Assembly: GCA_016210495.1 (NCBI GenBank)
Contig: JACQUC010000120.1
Span: 1 to 53,090, forward strand
Direction: 5' to 3'
Origin: Chloroflexota bacterium
GTDB lineage: Bacteria; Chloroflexota; FW602-bin22; JACPRP01
Length of the DNA stretch: 53,090 nt
In this document: piece after piece, positions 44,674 through 52,980 of the stretch
Numbering within the stretch: the first letter of the stretch is position 1
Layout of the letters: each line of letters begins with the position of its first letter
Position numbers and translations under genes: made by a program
The notes under the pieces: model-generated
Database searches by the model: none
Told to the model about the DNA's origin: nothing
Seen by the model: the letters and a program-made list of their open reading frames with translations, nothing else

Positions 44674-45459
44674 GTGATCAAGGTGGCTTCCATACAGACC
44701 GCGCTAGCGGACGATCTATCCAAGGCAGACAGAATAGCGCAGGTTGAGCGGCTGATCGACACCGTTGCCGGCGCCGACCTGGTGCTGCTGCCCGAGGTGT
44801 GGAATCTCGGCTGGTATTGCTTCGACAAGTATCGCGATTCCGCCGAGACCCTCGAGGGTGAGACGGTATCGCGGATAGCCAGGAAGGCCAGGGAGATCAA
44901 TGCCTACATCTTGGCCGGCAGTGTCGTGGAAATGTCGGGCGGAGACCTCTACAACACGGCGGTCATGCTGGATCGCAAAGGCGAAGTCATAGCCACCTAT
45001 CGAAAGATTCACGTAGTGCACGCACCTGGGGTTCTCGAAGCCGATCTGCTGAAGGCCGGTAAGGAGCCCGTCGCCATCAAGACCGATATCGGGGTCTTTG
45101 GCTTCGGCATCTGTTACGACCTGCGCTTCCCCGAGCTGTTTCGAAAGCTGGCCGTCAACCACGGGGTAGAGGTCTTTCTCGTCGTGGCCGCGTGGCCGCT
45201 CGTACGGGTCGAGAACTGGGTGGAGATGGGGCACGTGCGGGCCGGCGAGAACCAGTGCTACCTTGTGTCCTGCAACTGCGCCGGCTTCAATCGCGGTAAG
45301 CAGTTACTGGGCCACAGCGGCATCGTCGACCCGTTCGGGACGCCGATCGCCAGCGCCGGCCTTGCAGGGTGCATTGTCAAGGGTGAGATAGACATCGCTG
45401 AGGTCTACAAGGTGCGAGAGCAATTTACAGCGCTTCAGGACAGAGTCCTGTCGGTATGA
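44674..45459 (+). CDS. Carbon-nitrogen hydrolase, nitrilase/omega-amidase type (261 aa)
   Basis: Hydrolyses an amide, ureido or nitrile C-N bond. The catalytic Glu41 (LLPEVW), Lys111 (YRKIHV) and Cys147 (GICYDLRFPEL) are all present, with the family's fourth-residue region GHVRAGENQ later. The GICYDLRFPEL motif is that of omega-amidase / 2-oxoacid amidase and N-carbamoyl-type branches. GTG 44674 has AAGGGAG upstream. It follows an SRPBCC protein by 19 bases and precedes a DUF2848 gene by 21. Confidence 0.92.
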   Translation: MIKVASIQTALADDLSKADRIAQVERLIDTVAGADLVLLPEVWNLGWYCFDKYRDSAETLEGETVSRIARKAREINAYILAGSVVEMSGGDLYNTAVMLDRKGEVIATYRKIHVVHAPGVLEADLLKAGKEPVAIKTDIGVFGFGICYDLRFPELFRKLAVNHGVEVFLVVAAWPLVRVENWVEMGHVRAGENQCYLVSCNCAGFNRGKQLLGHSGIVDPFGTPIASAGLAGCIVKGEIDIAEVYKVREQFTALQDRVLSV

Positions 45460-45480
45460 AAGGATAAGGGGAGGACGACT

Positions 45481-46167
45481 ATGCTGCAGCTTATTGTCGA
45501 GGGCGCTGAGAGCAAGGAGCTCGCCTTCGAGGTGCGCAAACTGCTTAACCTGGGGCGGACACCCCGTGATCAGAGTGCGATTATGAAGCACGCCGAGGAA
45601 TTGAGGAAACAGGGCATCCCCATCGGACCACACGTCGGCCCCGTCTTCACGCCCAAAATGGCCGACCGGCTGACCACGGCCAACCGGATCGAGACCATTT
45701 CCGAGAAGTCCTCCGGCGAGGCGGAGTTCGTGCTGCTGCTGGGCAAAGGCTCGATGTGGGTGGGCGTGGGCAGCGACCACACCGACCGCGAGCACCAGAA
45801 GTACAGCATCACGGTGGCCAAGCAGCTTTGCCCGAACGTGATGGCGCGCGAGGTCTGGAGGCACGAAGACGTAAAGGGCCACTGGGACGACCTCGTGCTG
45901 CGGGGATGGGTCGAGCAGGACGGGCAGCTTCAGCTATACCAGGAGGGTCGGCTGTCCGGGATGCTATTGCCGGATGAGATGATCGAGGCGTCGCGGCCGC
46001 ACATCGTGGGTGATATGGAGGGCATGGCCATTTTCGGGGGCACGTTTCCGATCATCGGCGGCGACATGATCTTCTGCTCGCGCTTTAAGGCCGAGCTGGT
46101 CGACGAGCGTCTCGGCAGAGCCCTCGTTTGTGATTACACCGTGGAGCCGCTGAGCTGGTTTCGGTAG
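45481..46167 (+). CDS. DUF2848 family protein (228 aa)
   Basis: Recognised from VGVGSDHTDREHQKYS, SKQ/AKQLCPNV, and HWDDLVLRGWV, which define DUF2848. The fold is thought to resemble fumarylacetoacetate hydrolase, but the FAH metal triad is not obvious here, and the function is uncharacterised. Members of this family commonly sit near amidases or hydantoinase-like hydrolases, consistent with the nitrilase gene upstream. ATG 45481 after GGGGAGG. Confidence 0.85.
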   Translation: MLQLIVEGAESKELAFEVRKLLNLGRTPRDQSAIMKHAEELRKQGIPIGPHVGPVFTPKMADRLTTANRIETISEKSSGEAEFVLLLGKGSMWVGVGSDHTDREHQKYSITVAKQLCPNVMAREVWRHEDVKGHWDDLVLRGWVEQDGQLQLYQEGRLSGMLLPDEMIEASRPHIVGDMEGMAIFGGTFPIIGGDMIFCSRFKAELVDERLGRALVCDYTVEPLSWFR

Positions 46168-46201
46168 AACCCCCAAAACCTGGAATACGGAGGAAAGTAC
46201 A

Positions 46202-47689
46202 ATGGCGCTTCTCGAAGAGCCGATCCAAGGTGTCAGACTTGTCAGGAACTACATCAATGGTGAATGGGTTGAATCCAAGGGCGAGATTTGCGACGTCGTA
46301 AATCCCGCTACCGGCAAGGTCTTGGCCAAGGTCCCGATTTCGACCAGGGCCGAGCTCGATGCGGCCGTACAGGCCGCTCACGAAGCCTATTGGGATTGGC
46401 GGACAACGCCACCCGCGGCCAGGTCGAGATATCTCTTCCGGTTCAAGGAGCTGCTGGAAGAGAACTTCGAGGAACTTAGCAGAATCCAGACCCAGGAGCA
46501 CGGGAAGTGCATCGACGAGTCGCGGGGTGAGACCAGGCGTGGCATCGAAAACGTCGAGGTGGCCTGCGGAATTCCCACCCTTCAGCAAGGAACCTACCTG
46601 GAAGACATCGCGGCGGGCATCGACGAGTACATTATCAGAACGCCCCTCGGAGTCTTCGGGGTAATCGGCCCCTTCAATTTCCCCTTTATGATTCCGCTCT
46701 GGTCGGCACCCTACGCCATTGCTACCGGAAACTGCGTCGTCATCAAACCGTCCAGCGAGGTTCCCCTCAGCCAGATGAGGCTGGCCGAGCTGGCGGACGA
46801 AGCGGGCTTCCCTCCAGGGGTGTGGAACGTGGTCAACGGCGGAAGGGCGGTCGTGTCAGGCATGCTGGAGCACCCTGGCATCGCCGGCATAACCTTCGTG
46901 GGGTCTACCCCCACGGCAAGAATCATCTACGAGGGGTGTGGCAAAACGGGCAAGAGGGTCGTCGCCCAGGCAGGGGCCAAGAACTTCATGGCTGTGATGC
47001 CCGACTGCAGCGTAGACGGCACCGTCGCCTCGCTGATGACCTCGTTCTTCGGCAATGCCGGCCAGCGGTGCCTGTCGGGCGCGAACCTGCTCATCGTCGG
47101 GGAAGACGACGCGTTCTACAACCGCTTTTTGGAGAAAACCGTCGTGGCGGCGCAGAGGATCGTCGTCGGCTACGGGCTGGACGAATCGGTCCAGATGGGC
47201 CCGGTGCGTGATCCGCAGAAGAAGGAGCGCATCCTGGGGTACATCGAGAGCGGCATCGCCGAGGGGGCCAGGCTTCTTCTCGACGGGAGGAAGGCCAAGA
47301 TACGCGGCGATTACCCCGACACCTGCTTCCTCGGCCCGACTATCCTCGGAGACGTCACGCCGAGCATGCGCGTGGCGCAGGAAGAGATCTTCGGGCCGGT
47401 GATGAGCGTGCTACGAGCCAGGAACCTGAACGAGGCCATCGAGATGATCAACGCGGCCCCCTTCGGCAACGGGCACGCGATCTTCACCACCAGCGGCAAG
47501 CACGCCCGGCAGTTCAGGTACAGCGTGGTCAGCGGCAACGTCGGCATCAACGTCGGCATCGTGGCGCCGATGGCCTTCTTCCCCTTCAGTGGAATGAAGG
47601 ATTCCTTCTTTGGCGTCCTGCACACCCAGGGCCAGGAGGCCGTTCGTTTCTTTACCGAGAGCAAAGTTGTCATCGAGAGATGGCTGTAG
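46202..47689 (+). CDS. CoA-acylating methylmalonate-semialdehyde dehydrogenase-like aldehyde dehydrogenase (495 aa)
   Basis: Converts a (methyl)malonate semialdehyde to acetyl- or propionyl-CoA with NAD+ in the MmsA/IolA type. Catalytic Cys290 in NAGQRCLSG, GPFNFPFMIPLW (MmsA-type Rossmann entrance), FVGSTPTA, KRVVAQAGAKNF and EEIFGPVMSV are seen. The Glu general base of classic ALDHs is absent, as expected for the CoA-acylating subgroup. Such an enzyme is the end of beta-alanine, valine, uracil or inositol breakdown; which branch applies here is not known. ATG 46202 after GGAGGA. Confidence 0.92.
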   Translation: MALLEEPIQGVRLVRNYINGEWVESKGEICDVVNPATGKVLAKVPISTRAELDAAVQAAHEAYWDWRTTPPAARSRYLFRFKELLEENFEELSRIQTQEHGKCIDESRGETRRGIENVEVACGIPTLQQGTYLEDIAAGIDEYIIRTPLGVFGVIGPFNFPFMIPLWSAPYAIATGNCVVIKPSSEVPLSQMRLAELADEAGFPPGVWNVVNGGRAVVSGMLEHPGIAGITFVGSTPTARIIYEGCGKTGKRVVAQAGAKNFMAVMPDCSVDGTVASLMTSFFGNAGQRCLSGANLLIVGEDDAFYNRFLEKTVVAAQRIVVGYGLDESVQMGPVRDPQKKERILGYIESGIAEGARLLLDGRKAKIRGDYPDTCFLGPTILGDVTPSMRVAQEEIFGPVMSVLRARNLNEAIEMINAAPFGNGHAIFTTSGKHARQFRYSVVSGNVGINVGIVAPMAFFPFSGMKDSFFGVLHTQGQEAVRFFTESKVVIERWL

Positions 47690-47707
47690 GGAAGAGGGTA
47701 ACGGTAG

Positions 47708-48148
47708 ATGGAACTAGCTACGGCTTCGATGACCATCAGCTTCGCGCGGAAGCTCGAGCAGGACTCGGCCAGGTTCTACGAAGGGCTATCTGAGAGATAC
47801 CCTCAGGGAAAGGACGTCTTCCTCGCATTCGCCAAGGAAAACGGGAAGTTCGTGCAGCAGCTACAAAGGGCCTACTACAGCGTGATCTCTGACGCCCTCG
47901 AAGGCTGCTTCGCGTTTTCGATGGAGTCCGACGCCTACGAGTTTGAAACCGGGCTGGAAGAGGGCGCAAGCCACGCCGTCGCTCTGGACAGGGCCAAGGA
48001 GATCGAGGGCAAGATCGAGAAGTTCTACCTCGACGCGGCCAAGCAGTCTGAGTGTCTGATGGCGGATGTCCCGAGGGCCATGCTGATCATCGCTCGGAAG
48101 AGGGGCACTCGCAAAATGCAACTGGAATCGCTGCTGGGCCAGGGGTAG
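47708..48148 (+). CDS. Ferritin-like/rubrerythrin-type helical bundle protein with degenerate metal ligands (146 aa)
   Basis: Predicted four-helix bundle: helix 1 ARKLEQDSARFYEGL and helix 3 RAKEIEGKIEKFYLDAA carry the E-x(6)-FY pattern of rubrerythrin-like proteins. Helices 2 and 4 (FAKENGKFVQQL and RGTRKMQLESL) lack the E-x2-H ligands needed for a di-iron site. So it is either a structural relative with other function or has lost its cofactor. The role in this operon is unknown. Confidence 0.6.
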   Translation: MELATASMTISFARKLEQDSARFYEGLSERYPQGKDVFLAFAKENGKFVQQLQRAYYSVISDALEGCFAFSMESDAYEFETGLEEGASHAVALDRAKEIEGKIEKFYLDAAKQSECLMADVPRAMLIIARKRGTRKMQLESLLGQG

Positions 48149-48164
48149 CGGCCTGGCTAGTCCG

Positions 48165-48193
48165 GTAGAGACGACCCGCCGGGTCGTCTCTAC
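48165..48193. repeat. GTAGAGACGACCC palindrome
   Basis: A perfect 13-bp inverted repeat with a 3-base centre (GTAGAGACGACCC, GCC, GGGTCGTCTCTAC) in the 96-base gap before the cupin gene. Confidence 0.7.
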
Positions 48194-48244
48194 ACGATGG
48201 ACGTGTATCAAGAACGTCACAGAACTGTGCAGGAGAGGGAGAAA

Positions 48245-48589
48245 ATGCCGAAACCCGAACTCGAGTTCTTCGATCCTGAGAGTATCCCCTGGGTGCCCAC
48301 GGGTGACAAACCGGGCGCCTACGAGAAGATCCTGTCCAGCGACCCGGAGACCGGAAACTACACGCGGCTCTTCCGGGTGGTAGGGCCGAGCGAGGGCACG
48401 AAAACCCTGGTTCACGACGACTTCTGGGAGGAGATCTTTCTCATCAAGGGCAGCATCACCGATCTGGTGAAGAACGAGACCTACCACGCTGGCTATTACG
48501 CCTGCCGGCCGCCGGGCATGACGCACGGGCCGTACCGAACCGAGGGCGAAAGCATCGGCTTCGAAGTAAGGTACTACGTTAAGAAGTAG
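48245..48589 (+). CDS. Cupin-domain protein (114 aa)
   Basis: Small single cupin barrel. First metal-binding region near VHDDFWEEIFLIKG (normally H-x-H with Glu; here HDD-x3-EE) and second near PPGMTHGPYRTE (the conserved His). The length matches ChrR/ectoine-like one-domain cupins that bind metal and small carboxylates. The start ATG 48245 is chosen because GGAGAGGGAG lies just upstream; the frame's first start at 48197 lies within a palindrome zone. Isomerase, dioxygenase or ligand-binding role possible. Confidence 0.75.
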   Translation: MPKPELEFFDPESIPWVPTGDKPGAYEKILSSDPETGNYTRLFRVVGPSEGTKTLVHDDFWEEIFLIKGSITDLVKNETYHAGYYACRPPGMTHGPYRTEGESIGFEVRYYVKK

Positions 48590-48595
48590 CTGGAT

Positions 48596-49423
48596 ATGCT
48601 TCAAATCAGCGATAGCATCTTCGTCGAGACGGACTTTCAGGGGGCCAACGTCGGGGCCATCGTCACCGCGGAAGGACTGGTGATGATCGACGCGCCCTTC
48701 TCGCCGCTTGATGCCGTGAAATGGCGTGCGGAGTTGGACCGGCAGGGACAGGTCATCTACCTCATCAATACCGAGCACCATATGGACCACGCCACCTGCG
48801 ACTGCCTCTTCCCCGGTACGGTCGTGGCGACGCAGTGGTCGAGACAGGCCCTGGAGCAGCCAGGGGAGGCAGAGAGGGCGCGCCGGCGCGTCGAGGAGCT
48901 ATGGCCCGAATGCCGCCCGATTCTTGCTTCGTACCGGCCGAGGCTCCCAACCATCACCTTCTCCCGGGAGATGTGGCTCTATCTTGGCGGGGTGGCTCTT
49001 CATCTCGTTGCGACCCCCGGCCATACCCCCGGAGGACTTGCGGTACACTTCCCCCAGGAGAGGGTTCTCTTCACGGGTGACAACGTCGTTTGCCGATATG
49101 GTCCCGCCTTTCGGGACGCCCTGCCCCGGGAATGGTTCAACTCCCTCGACTTGATCGAGGCCCTGGACGTCGAAGTGATCGTGCCGGGCCACGGTCCTGC
49201 CTGCGACAAGAGCTACGTCGCCGAGTTCAGGGGAGAGCTCGAGGGCTACATGGCCGAGGTGCGTGACGCCATCGCGCGTGGCCTGACAAGAGAGGAGACC
49301 GCCGAGCGGTTCGAGTTCCTCAAGCGCTACGCGGCGGGAGGCAACCGGCCCGGCCCCGACGGGCGCCCGACGCCTATGCAGCGCGAGGGGATCATGCGGG
49401 TGTACGAGCTTCTGAAGGGCTAA
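48596..49423 (+). CDS. MBL-fold metallo-hydrolase (275 aa)
   Basis: Metallo-beta-lactamase fold. The metal motif reads EHHMDHATCD, where the first His of H-x-H-x-D-H is Glu, a variant that could change metal binding. Later ligands TPGHTPGG, FTGDN and PGHGPACDK are intact. Likely lactonase/glyoxalase-II type thiolester or ester hydrolase. ATG 48596 comes 7 bases after the cupin stop; its stop is 4 bases from the convergent SDR gene's stop. Confidence 0.88.
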   Translation: MLQISDSIFVETDFQGANVGAIVTAEGLVMIDAPFSPLDAVKWRAELDRQGQVIYLINTEHHMDHATCDCLFPGTVVATQWSRQALEQPGEAERARRRVEELWPECRPILASYRPRLPTITFSREMWLYLGGVALHLVATPGHTPGGLAVHFPQERVLFTGDNVVCRYGPAFRDALPREWFNSLDLIEALDVEVIVPGHGPACDKSYVAEFRGELEGYMAEVRDAIARGLTREETAERFEFLKRYAAGGNRPGPDGRPTPMQREGIMRVYELLKG

Positions 49424-49426
49424 AGG

Positions 49427-50119
49427 CTACCTCATGTGCAGCCCGCCATTGATATCGATAGTCGCCCCCGTCATAAAGCCGTTTTCCGGAGCAAGGAGAA
49501 ACTCTACGGCGGCGGCTACCTCATCCGGCTGGCCGTAGCGATCGAGCGGGATGCGCTTCTTGAACTCCTGCTTTCTCTCCGGTGGCGTTCGGTGCGAGAG
49601 AGCGGTCTCGATCGGCCCCGGGCAAACGGCGTTGACGCGAATACCCCGGCCGGCAAGGTTCAGCGCCAGGCTTTTTGTCAATCCCACCAGCGCCGCTTTG
49701 GAGGTGGCGTAGGCCACGTCCGTGCTGCCGACGTGGGCGGAAGCCGACGCGATCGTCACGATTCTTCCGCCGTCCTCGAGGAGCGAATGCAGGTGCGAGC
49801 AAATGATGAAAGCGGCCTTCACGTTGACGTTGTTCACCTCGTCCCATAGCTGAAGGGTGTACCTGTCCAGGTCCACGAGGGGGTACACGCCAGCGTTGTA
49901 GACGATGGCCCACAGGCTGGGCACCTCGCTCCGCAAGCGCTCGCATGCCGATTCCACCTCATCTGCGACTCGCAGATCGAGCGTGTAGAAGCTCGGCACC
50001 AGATCCTGTTCAGCCGGCTTGTTTCGCCCGAAGCCGAACAAGCTGTGCCCCTGCTGCCTCAACCGGCGCGCGATAGCCACACCAATATCACTCGAGCAAC
50101 CTACGATAAGGGTCCTCAT
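49427..50119 (-). CDS. SDR-family oxidoreductase (230 aa)
   Basis: NAD(P)-dependent short-chain dehydrogenase. Coenzyme motif VGCSSDIGVAIARRL, NAGVYP, catalytic Ser of TIASASAHVG with Tyr/Lys of YATSKAAL, and CPGPIETAL. ATG 50117-50119 is preferred over a GTG four codons upstream. It is the last gene of the minus-strand TRAP set, starting 9 bases after the small membrane protein. Substrate not predictable; 3-oxoacyl and 2-oxo alcohol substrates are common in the family. Confidence 0.9.
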   Translation of the reverse strand: MRTLIVGCSSDIGVAIARRLRQQGHSLFGFGRNKPAEQDLVPSFYTLDLRVADEVESACERLRSEVPSLWAIVYNAGVYPLVDLDRYTLQLWDEVNNVNVKAAFIICSHLHSLLEDGGRIVTIASASAHVGSTDVAYATSKAALVGLTKSLALNLAGRGIRVNAVCPGPIETALSHRTPPERKQEFKKRIPLDRYGQPDEVAAAVEFLLAPENGFMTGATIDINGGLHMR

Positions 50120-50127
50120 TCGAGACC

Positions 50128-50310
50128 TCACTCGGGCCTAGCCGTTCCCCTGTATATCAACGAGAAAAGCAAAACCACTAGAAAGGACAAGATGAAAGTG
50201 GCGATGATGAACAGCTCCTGGTGGCGGATCTGAAAGTCAATTCTGCCCATCGCGAACGTCACCGCCGCCAGGCCCGCGAGCACCAACCAGCCGTACATAA
50301 GCCTTCCCAT
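50128..50310 (-). CDS. Small TRAP-associated membrane protein, copy 2 (60 aa)
   Basis: Shares with the 68-residue protein at 39173 the pattern YGW-x2-L-x-G, MG-x2-DF-x-I-x-HQE-x-F and a second hydrophobic helix (ATFILSFLVVLLFSLIY). Its ATG (50308-50310) overlaps the stop of the TRAP permease (TAATG). It has two predicted helices with a charged Arg/His/Gln/Glu segment between them. No named family is recognised. Confidence 0.85.
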   Translation of the reverse strand: MGRLMYGWLVLAGLAAVTFAMGRIDFQIRHQELFIIATFILSFLVVLLFSLIYRGTARPE

Positions 50311-52313
50311 TACGCCCCTCCTCTATTCGCGATGACGGCGCTCCACATCCTTCTCGAGTAGAGAGCCAGCGTGAATCCGAGTAGGCCCATGCCCGTGAGA
50401 TTCAGGCCCAGGTCTGGAATCAGCAGGAGCGCGCCTCCTGGCACCAGGCATATGCGCTGCACTATGTTGGTCTTGTATCCAACCAGACCGGCGGCCATGG
50501 CAAGAACCGCGATGACGGTCATCGCGAACGGCTTCGCCGCGTCCAACGGATTTCCTTGCAGGAGGAGCGCCGGCGACAGGGCGAAGGCAAAGGGAACGAT
50601 GTAGCCGGCCAGCGCCAGTTGCATGCACAGGAAGGCGGTCTTCATCGGATGGGCCCTCGCCAGACCTGCGGCGGTGAAGGCCGTGGGCGCCGACGGGGGA
50701 GTCAGGCTGGCCAGATACGACCAGTAGTAGGCAAAGAGGTGGGCCGGTAACTCGGGGATGCCCAGGCGAATCAGCGCGGGAATCATCGTCACGTACACCA
50801 CCACGTAGCATAGAATGGCCGGCAGGGCTGTTCCCAGGATAGAGGCAATCACGGCGACCAGGATCAGGCCCATCAGGGCCGAATTCCCCGTCATCTGCGC
50901 CAGGCTCATCGCAAACCAATCCGGGAGCCCGGACATATTGGCAGTCGCCAGGATGACGCCGGTGGTGGCCATAACCGATCCGATGGCAATGGCCGTCCTG
51001 CCGCCTTCTTGGAAGGCCAGCACGTACCGCGCCGGATCCCGGCGGACTCCCGGATTGAGCAGCGAGATCAGAAACAGCGCCAGCACAGTGTTGAAGATGA
51101 CGAAGGGTATCCCGTATCCTTGGAAGAGCAAGAACAGGAGTATGGCGATGGCCGCCAGCACCGGCCAGATGCCCACGACGGCGGGGATCAGCTTGGGCGT
51201 TTCTTCTTTTGGGATGCCCCTCAAGCCGAGCTTCTTGGCCTCCAAGTGGACTTGAATGAACAGACCGGTGTAGTACAACAGCGCCGGAACCGCCGCCGCG
51301 GCGGCGATCGTCGCGTAAGACAAACCCGTGAAATTCACCATCAAGAAGATGCTGGCCGCCATAATCGGGGGTGTCAATCCACCCCCCTGCGAGGCCACCG
51401 CTTCGATGGCCGCGGCCCACTCGGGCCGGTAGCCCAGCTTCTTCATCATCGGTATGGTGAAGCTGCCGGTCACCGCCACGTCGCTGTTGGGCGACCCGCT
51501 AATCATGCCAAACAGGCCGCTGGCAAACACCGCCGCTTTGGCGGGTCCTCCGCTGAACCGCCCGGCGATGGCAAATGCCAGCGCCTCGAATCGGTCCGTG
51601 GCCCCGCTCGCCTTCAGGATTCCGCCGAACAGGAAAAAGAGCACCAGGTAGTCGGTCATTATGCCCATTATGGAGCCGAAAAGCCCATCGGTGCCCACGT
51701 AGATGGCCCCGAGTTGCCTTTGATAGGAGATGGATGGGGCGTAAAGATTGCCGGGCAGCCACGGCCCCAGGAGGTTGACCACGATCAGTATGGGGACGAT
51801 GGCCACGGTCTCCCACCCCACTGTCCGCCGGCATCCCTCCAACACGGCAATGATCGAAAAGGTCCCGAAGATGATGTCCAGGGGGGTAAGCTCAGCGCCC
51901 TTCGCCGTCCTGGTAGCCAGTAGCCCATAAAGAGTCGCCAGAACCATGCCGCCAATAAGTATCGCGTCGACCGCAAAAAGCCGCGGCAATGGATCGCTCC
52001 AGCGCTTGCGGCCGACCGGGTGGAGCAAGAAGGTGCCCACCAACAACACGCCGAGCACCAGGACCCGCTGCTCGTGCGGATCGATGGAGCTGAACCCACC
52101 CGTATACAGGTGGAACAGGCTGAGACTTACGAGCAGGGTGGCGATGACGTAAACCATCCAGCGGCCGACGCCTGCAGGACGATCCCCCAATAGGACCTCT
52201 ACCGGGCTGAGCGTCCTTTCTGCGGCTTGCGTCGCCCTCTCCTGGCTCACCCCGACCGCTTTGGGCGCTGTCGCGTGACTGTCTGCCCCGTCTACTGTTC
52301 CCCTGTCCGCCAT
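50310..52313 (-). CDS. TRAP transporter fused permease (DctQM type), copy 2 (667 aa)
   Basis: Paralogue of 37230, with a ~40-residue longer hydrophilic N-terminus. Motifs seen: LFHLYTGGFSSIDPHEQR, GRFSGGPAKAAVFASGLFGM, QGGGLTPPIMAASIFLM and ASLTPPSAPTAFTAAGLA. The TAXI binding protein is not in the window; it may lie beyond the right edge, upstream. ATG 52311-52313 overlaps nothing but begins 1 base after the isochorismatase-fold gene's stop, so the two are co-transcribed. Confidence 0.94.
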   Translation of the reverse strand: MADRGTVDGADSHATAPKAVGVSQERATQAAERTLSPVEVLLGDRPAGVGRWMVYVIATLLVSLSLFHLYTGGFSSIDPHEQRVLVLGVLLVGTFLLHPVGRKRWSDPLPRLFAVDAILIGGMVLATLYGLLATRTAKGAELTPLDIIFGTFSIIAVLEGCRRTVGWETVAIVPILIVVNLLGPWLPGNLYAPSISYQRQLGAIYVGTDGLFGSIMGIMTDYLVLFFLFGGILKASGATDRFEALAFAIAGRFSGGPAKAAVFASGLFGMISGSPNSDVAVTGSFTIPMMKKLGYRPEWAAAIEAVASQGGGLTPPIMAASIFLMVNFTGLSYATIAAAAAVPALLYYTGLFIQVHLEAKKLGLRGIPKEETPKLIPAVVGIWPVLAAIAILLFLLFQGYGIPFVIFNTVLALFLISLLNPGVRRDPARYVLAFQEGGRTAIAIGSVMATTGVILATANMSGLPDWFAMSLAQMTGNSALMGLILVAVIASILGTALPAILCYVVVYVTMIPALIRLGIPELPAHLFAYYWSYLASLTPPSAPTAFTAAGLARAHPMKTAFLCMQLALAGYIVPFAFALSPALLLQGNPLDAAKPFAMTVIAVLAMAAGLVGYKTNIVQRICLVPGGALLLIPDLGLNLTGMGLLGFTLALYSRRMWSAVIANRGGA

Positions 52314-52314
52314 A

Positions 52315-52923
52315 CTACGTCCCGGCCATCACCGCCAGCATTTCCTCCGCGGTCCTCACGCGGGCCACCGCAGGGAAGGTCCTGGTCAAGAAGAATTCGT
52401 CGTGCTCCGGGAAGCCGCAGGCGACGCAATCGCTGACCACGTAGAGGTCCAGGTCACGATCGTGCGCGGCGGCGATGGTATTCGCGATGGAGACGTTGGT
52501 CAGCAATCCCGTGAAGATAAGCGTGTCGACGCCGAGGGCCTTCAGCCTTATGTCCAGATCAGTGCCGTAGAAGGCCGAGAATCTGCGCTTGTACACCACG
52601 TGATCCGCCGGGGTGGGCTGGAGACCCGCGATGAAGTCGGCGCCGGGTGTTCCTTCGTAAAGGAACTGGATATGAAGCTTGACGTCGCTTTCCAGGGTCG
52701 AGAGGAGGTCTTTCCCGTCCGGCCGCTTCAAGTGGCCGATGAAGATAATGGGCATGCCCACCCGTCGCGCTGCGGCGACCAGTTTCTGAACCTTGGGAAT
52801 AGTGCCCTTTCGCTCCAGCATCGACGGCACCAGATTGACCGCCGTGGCCTTGACCTCCACGAAATCACGCTGCATGCACTGTACGACCAAAGCGGTCTTC
52901 TTGGGATCGATCTTGTCTGCCAT
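52315..52923 (-). CDS. Isochorismatase-fold protein with partly kept triad, copy 5 (202 aa)
   Basis: Same fold as the other four. Strand 1 VVQCMQRDF has Cys at the canonical Asp position, the segment VYKRRFSAFYGTDLD keeps the canonical Lys (unlike the other copies), and LLTNVSIANT has Ser in place of the nucleophilic Cys. Thus it is the least altered copy but still lacks two of three triad residues. The ATG 52921-52923 has AGGTG close upstream. It is the first gene in this window of the TRAP set. Confidence 0.88.
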   Translation of the reverse strand: MADKIDPKKTALVVQCMQRDFVEVKATAVNLVPSMLERKGTIPKVQKLVAAARRVGMPIIFIGHLKRPDGKDLLSTLESDVKLHIQFLYEGTPGADFIAGLQPTPADHVVYKRRFSAFYGTDLDIRLKALGVDTLIFTGLLTNVSIANTIAAAHDRDLDLYVVSDCVACGFPEHDEFFLTRTFPAVARVRTAEEMLAVMAGT

Positions 52924-52980
52924 TTGCACCTGTCCTTTCGTTGCTACTTGCTTTCTCCATGGCTTGCTACGTAGTTCCCG

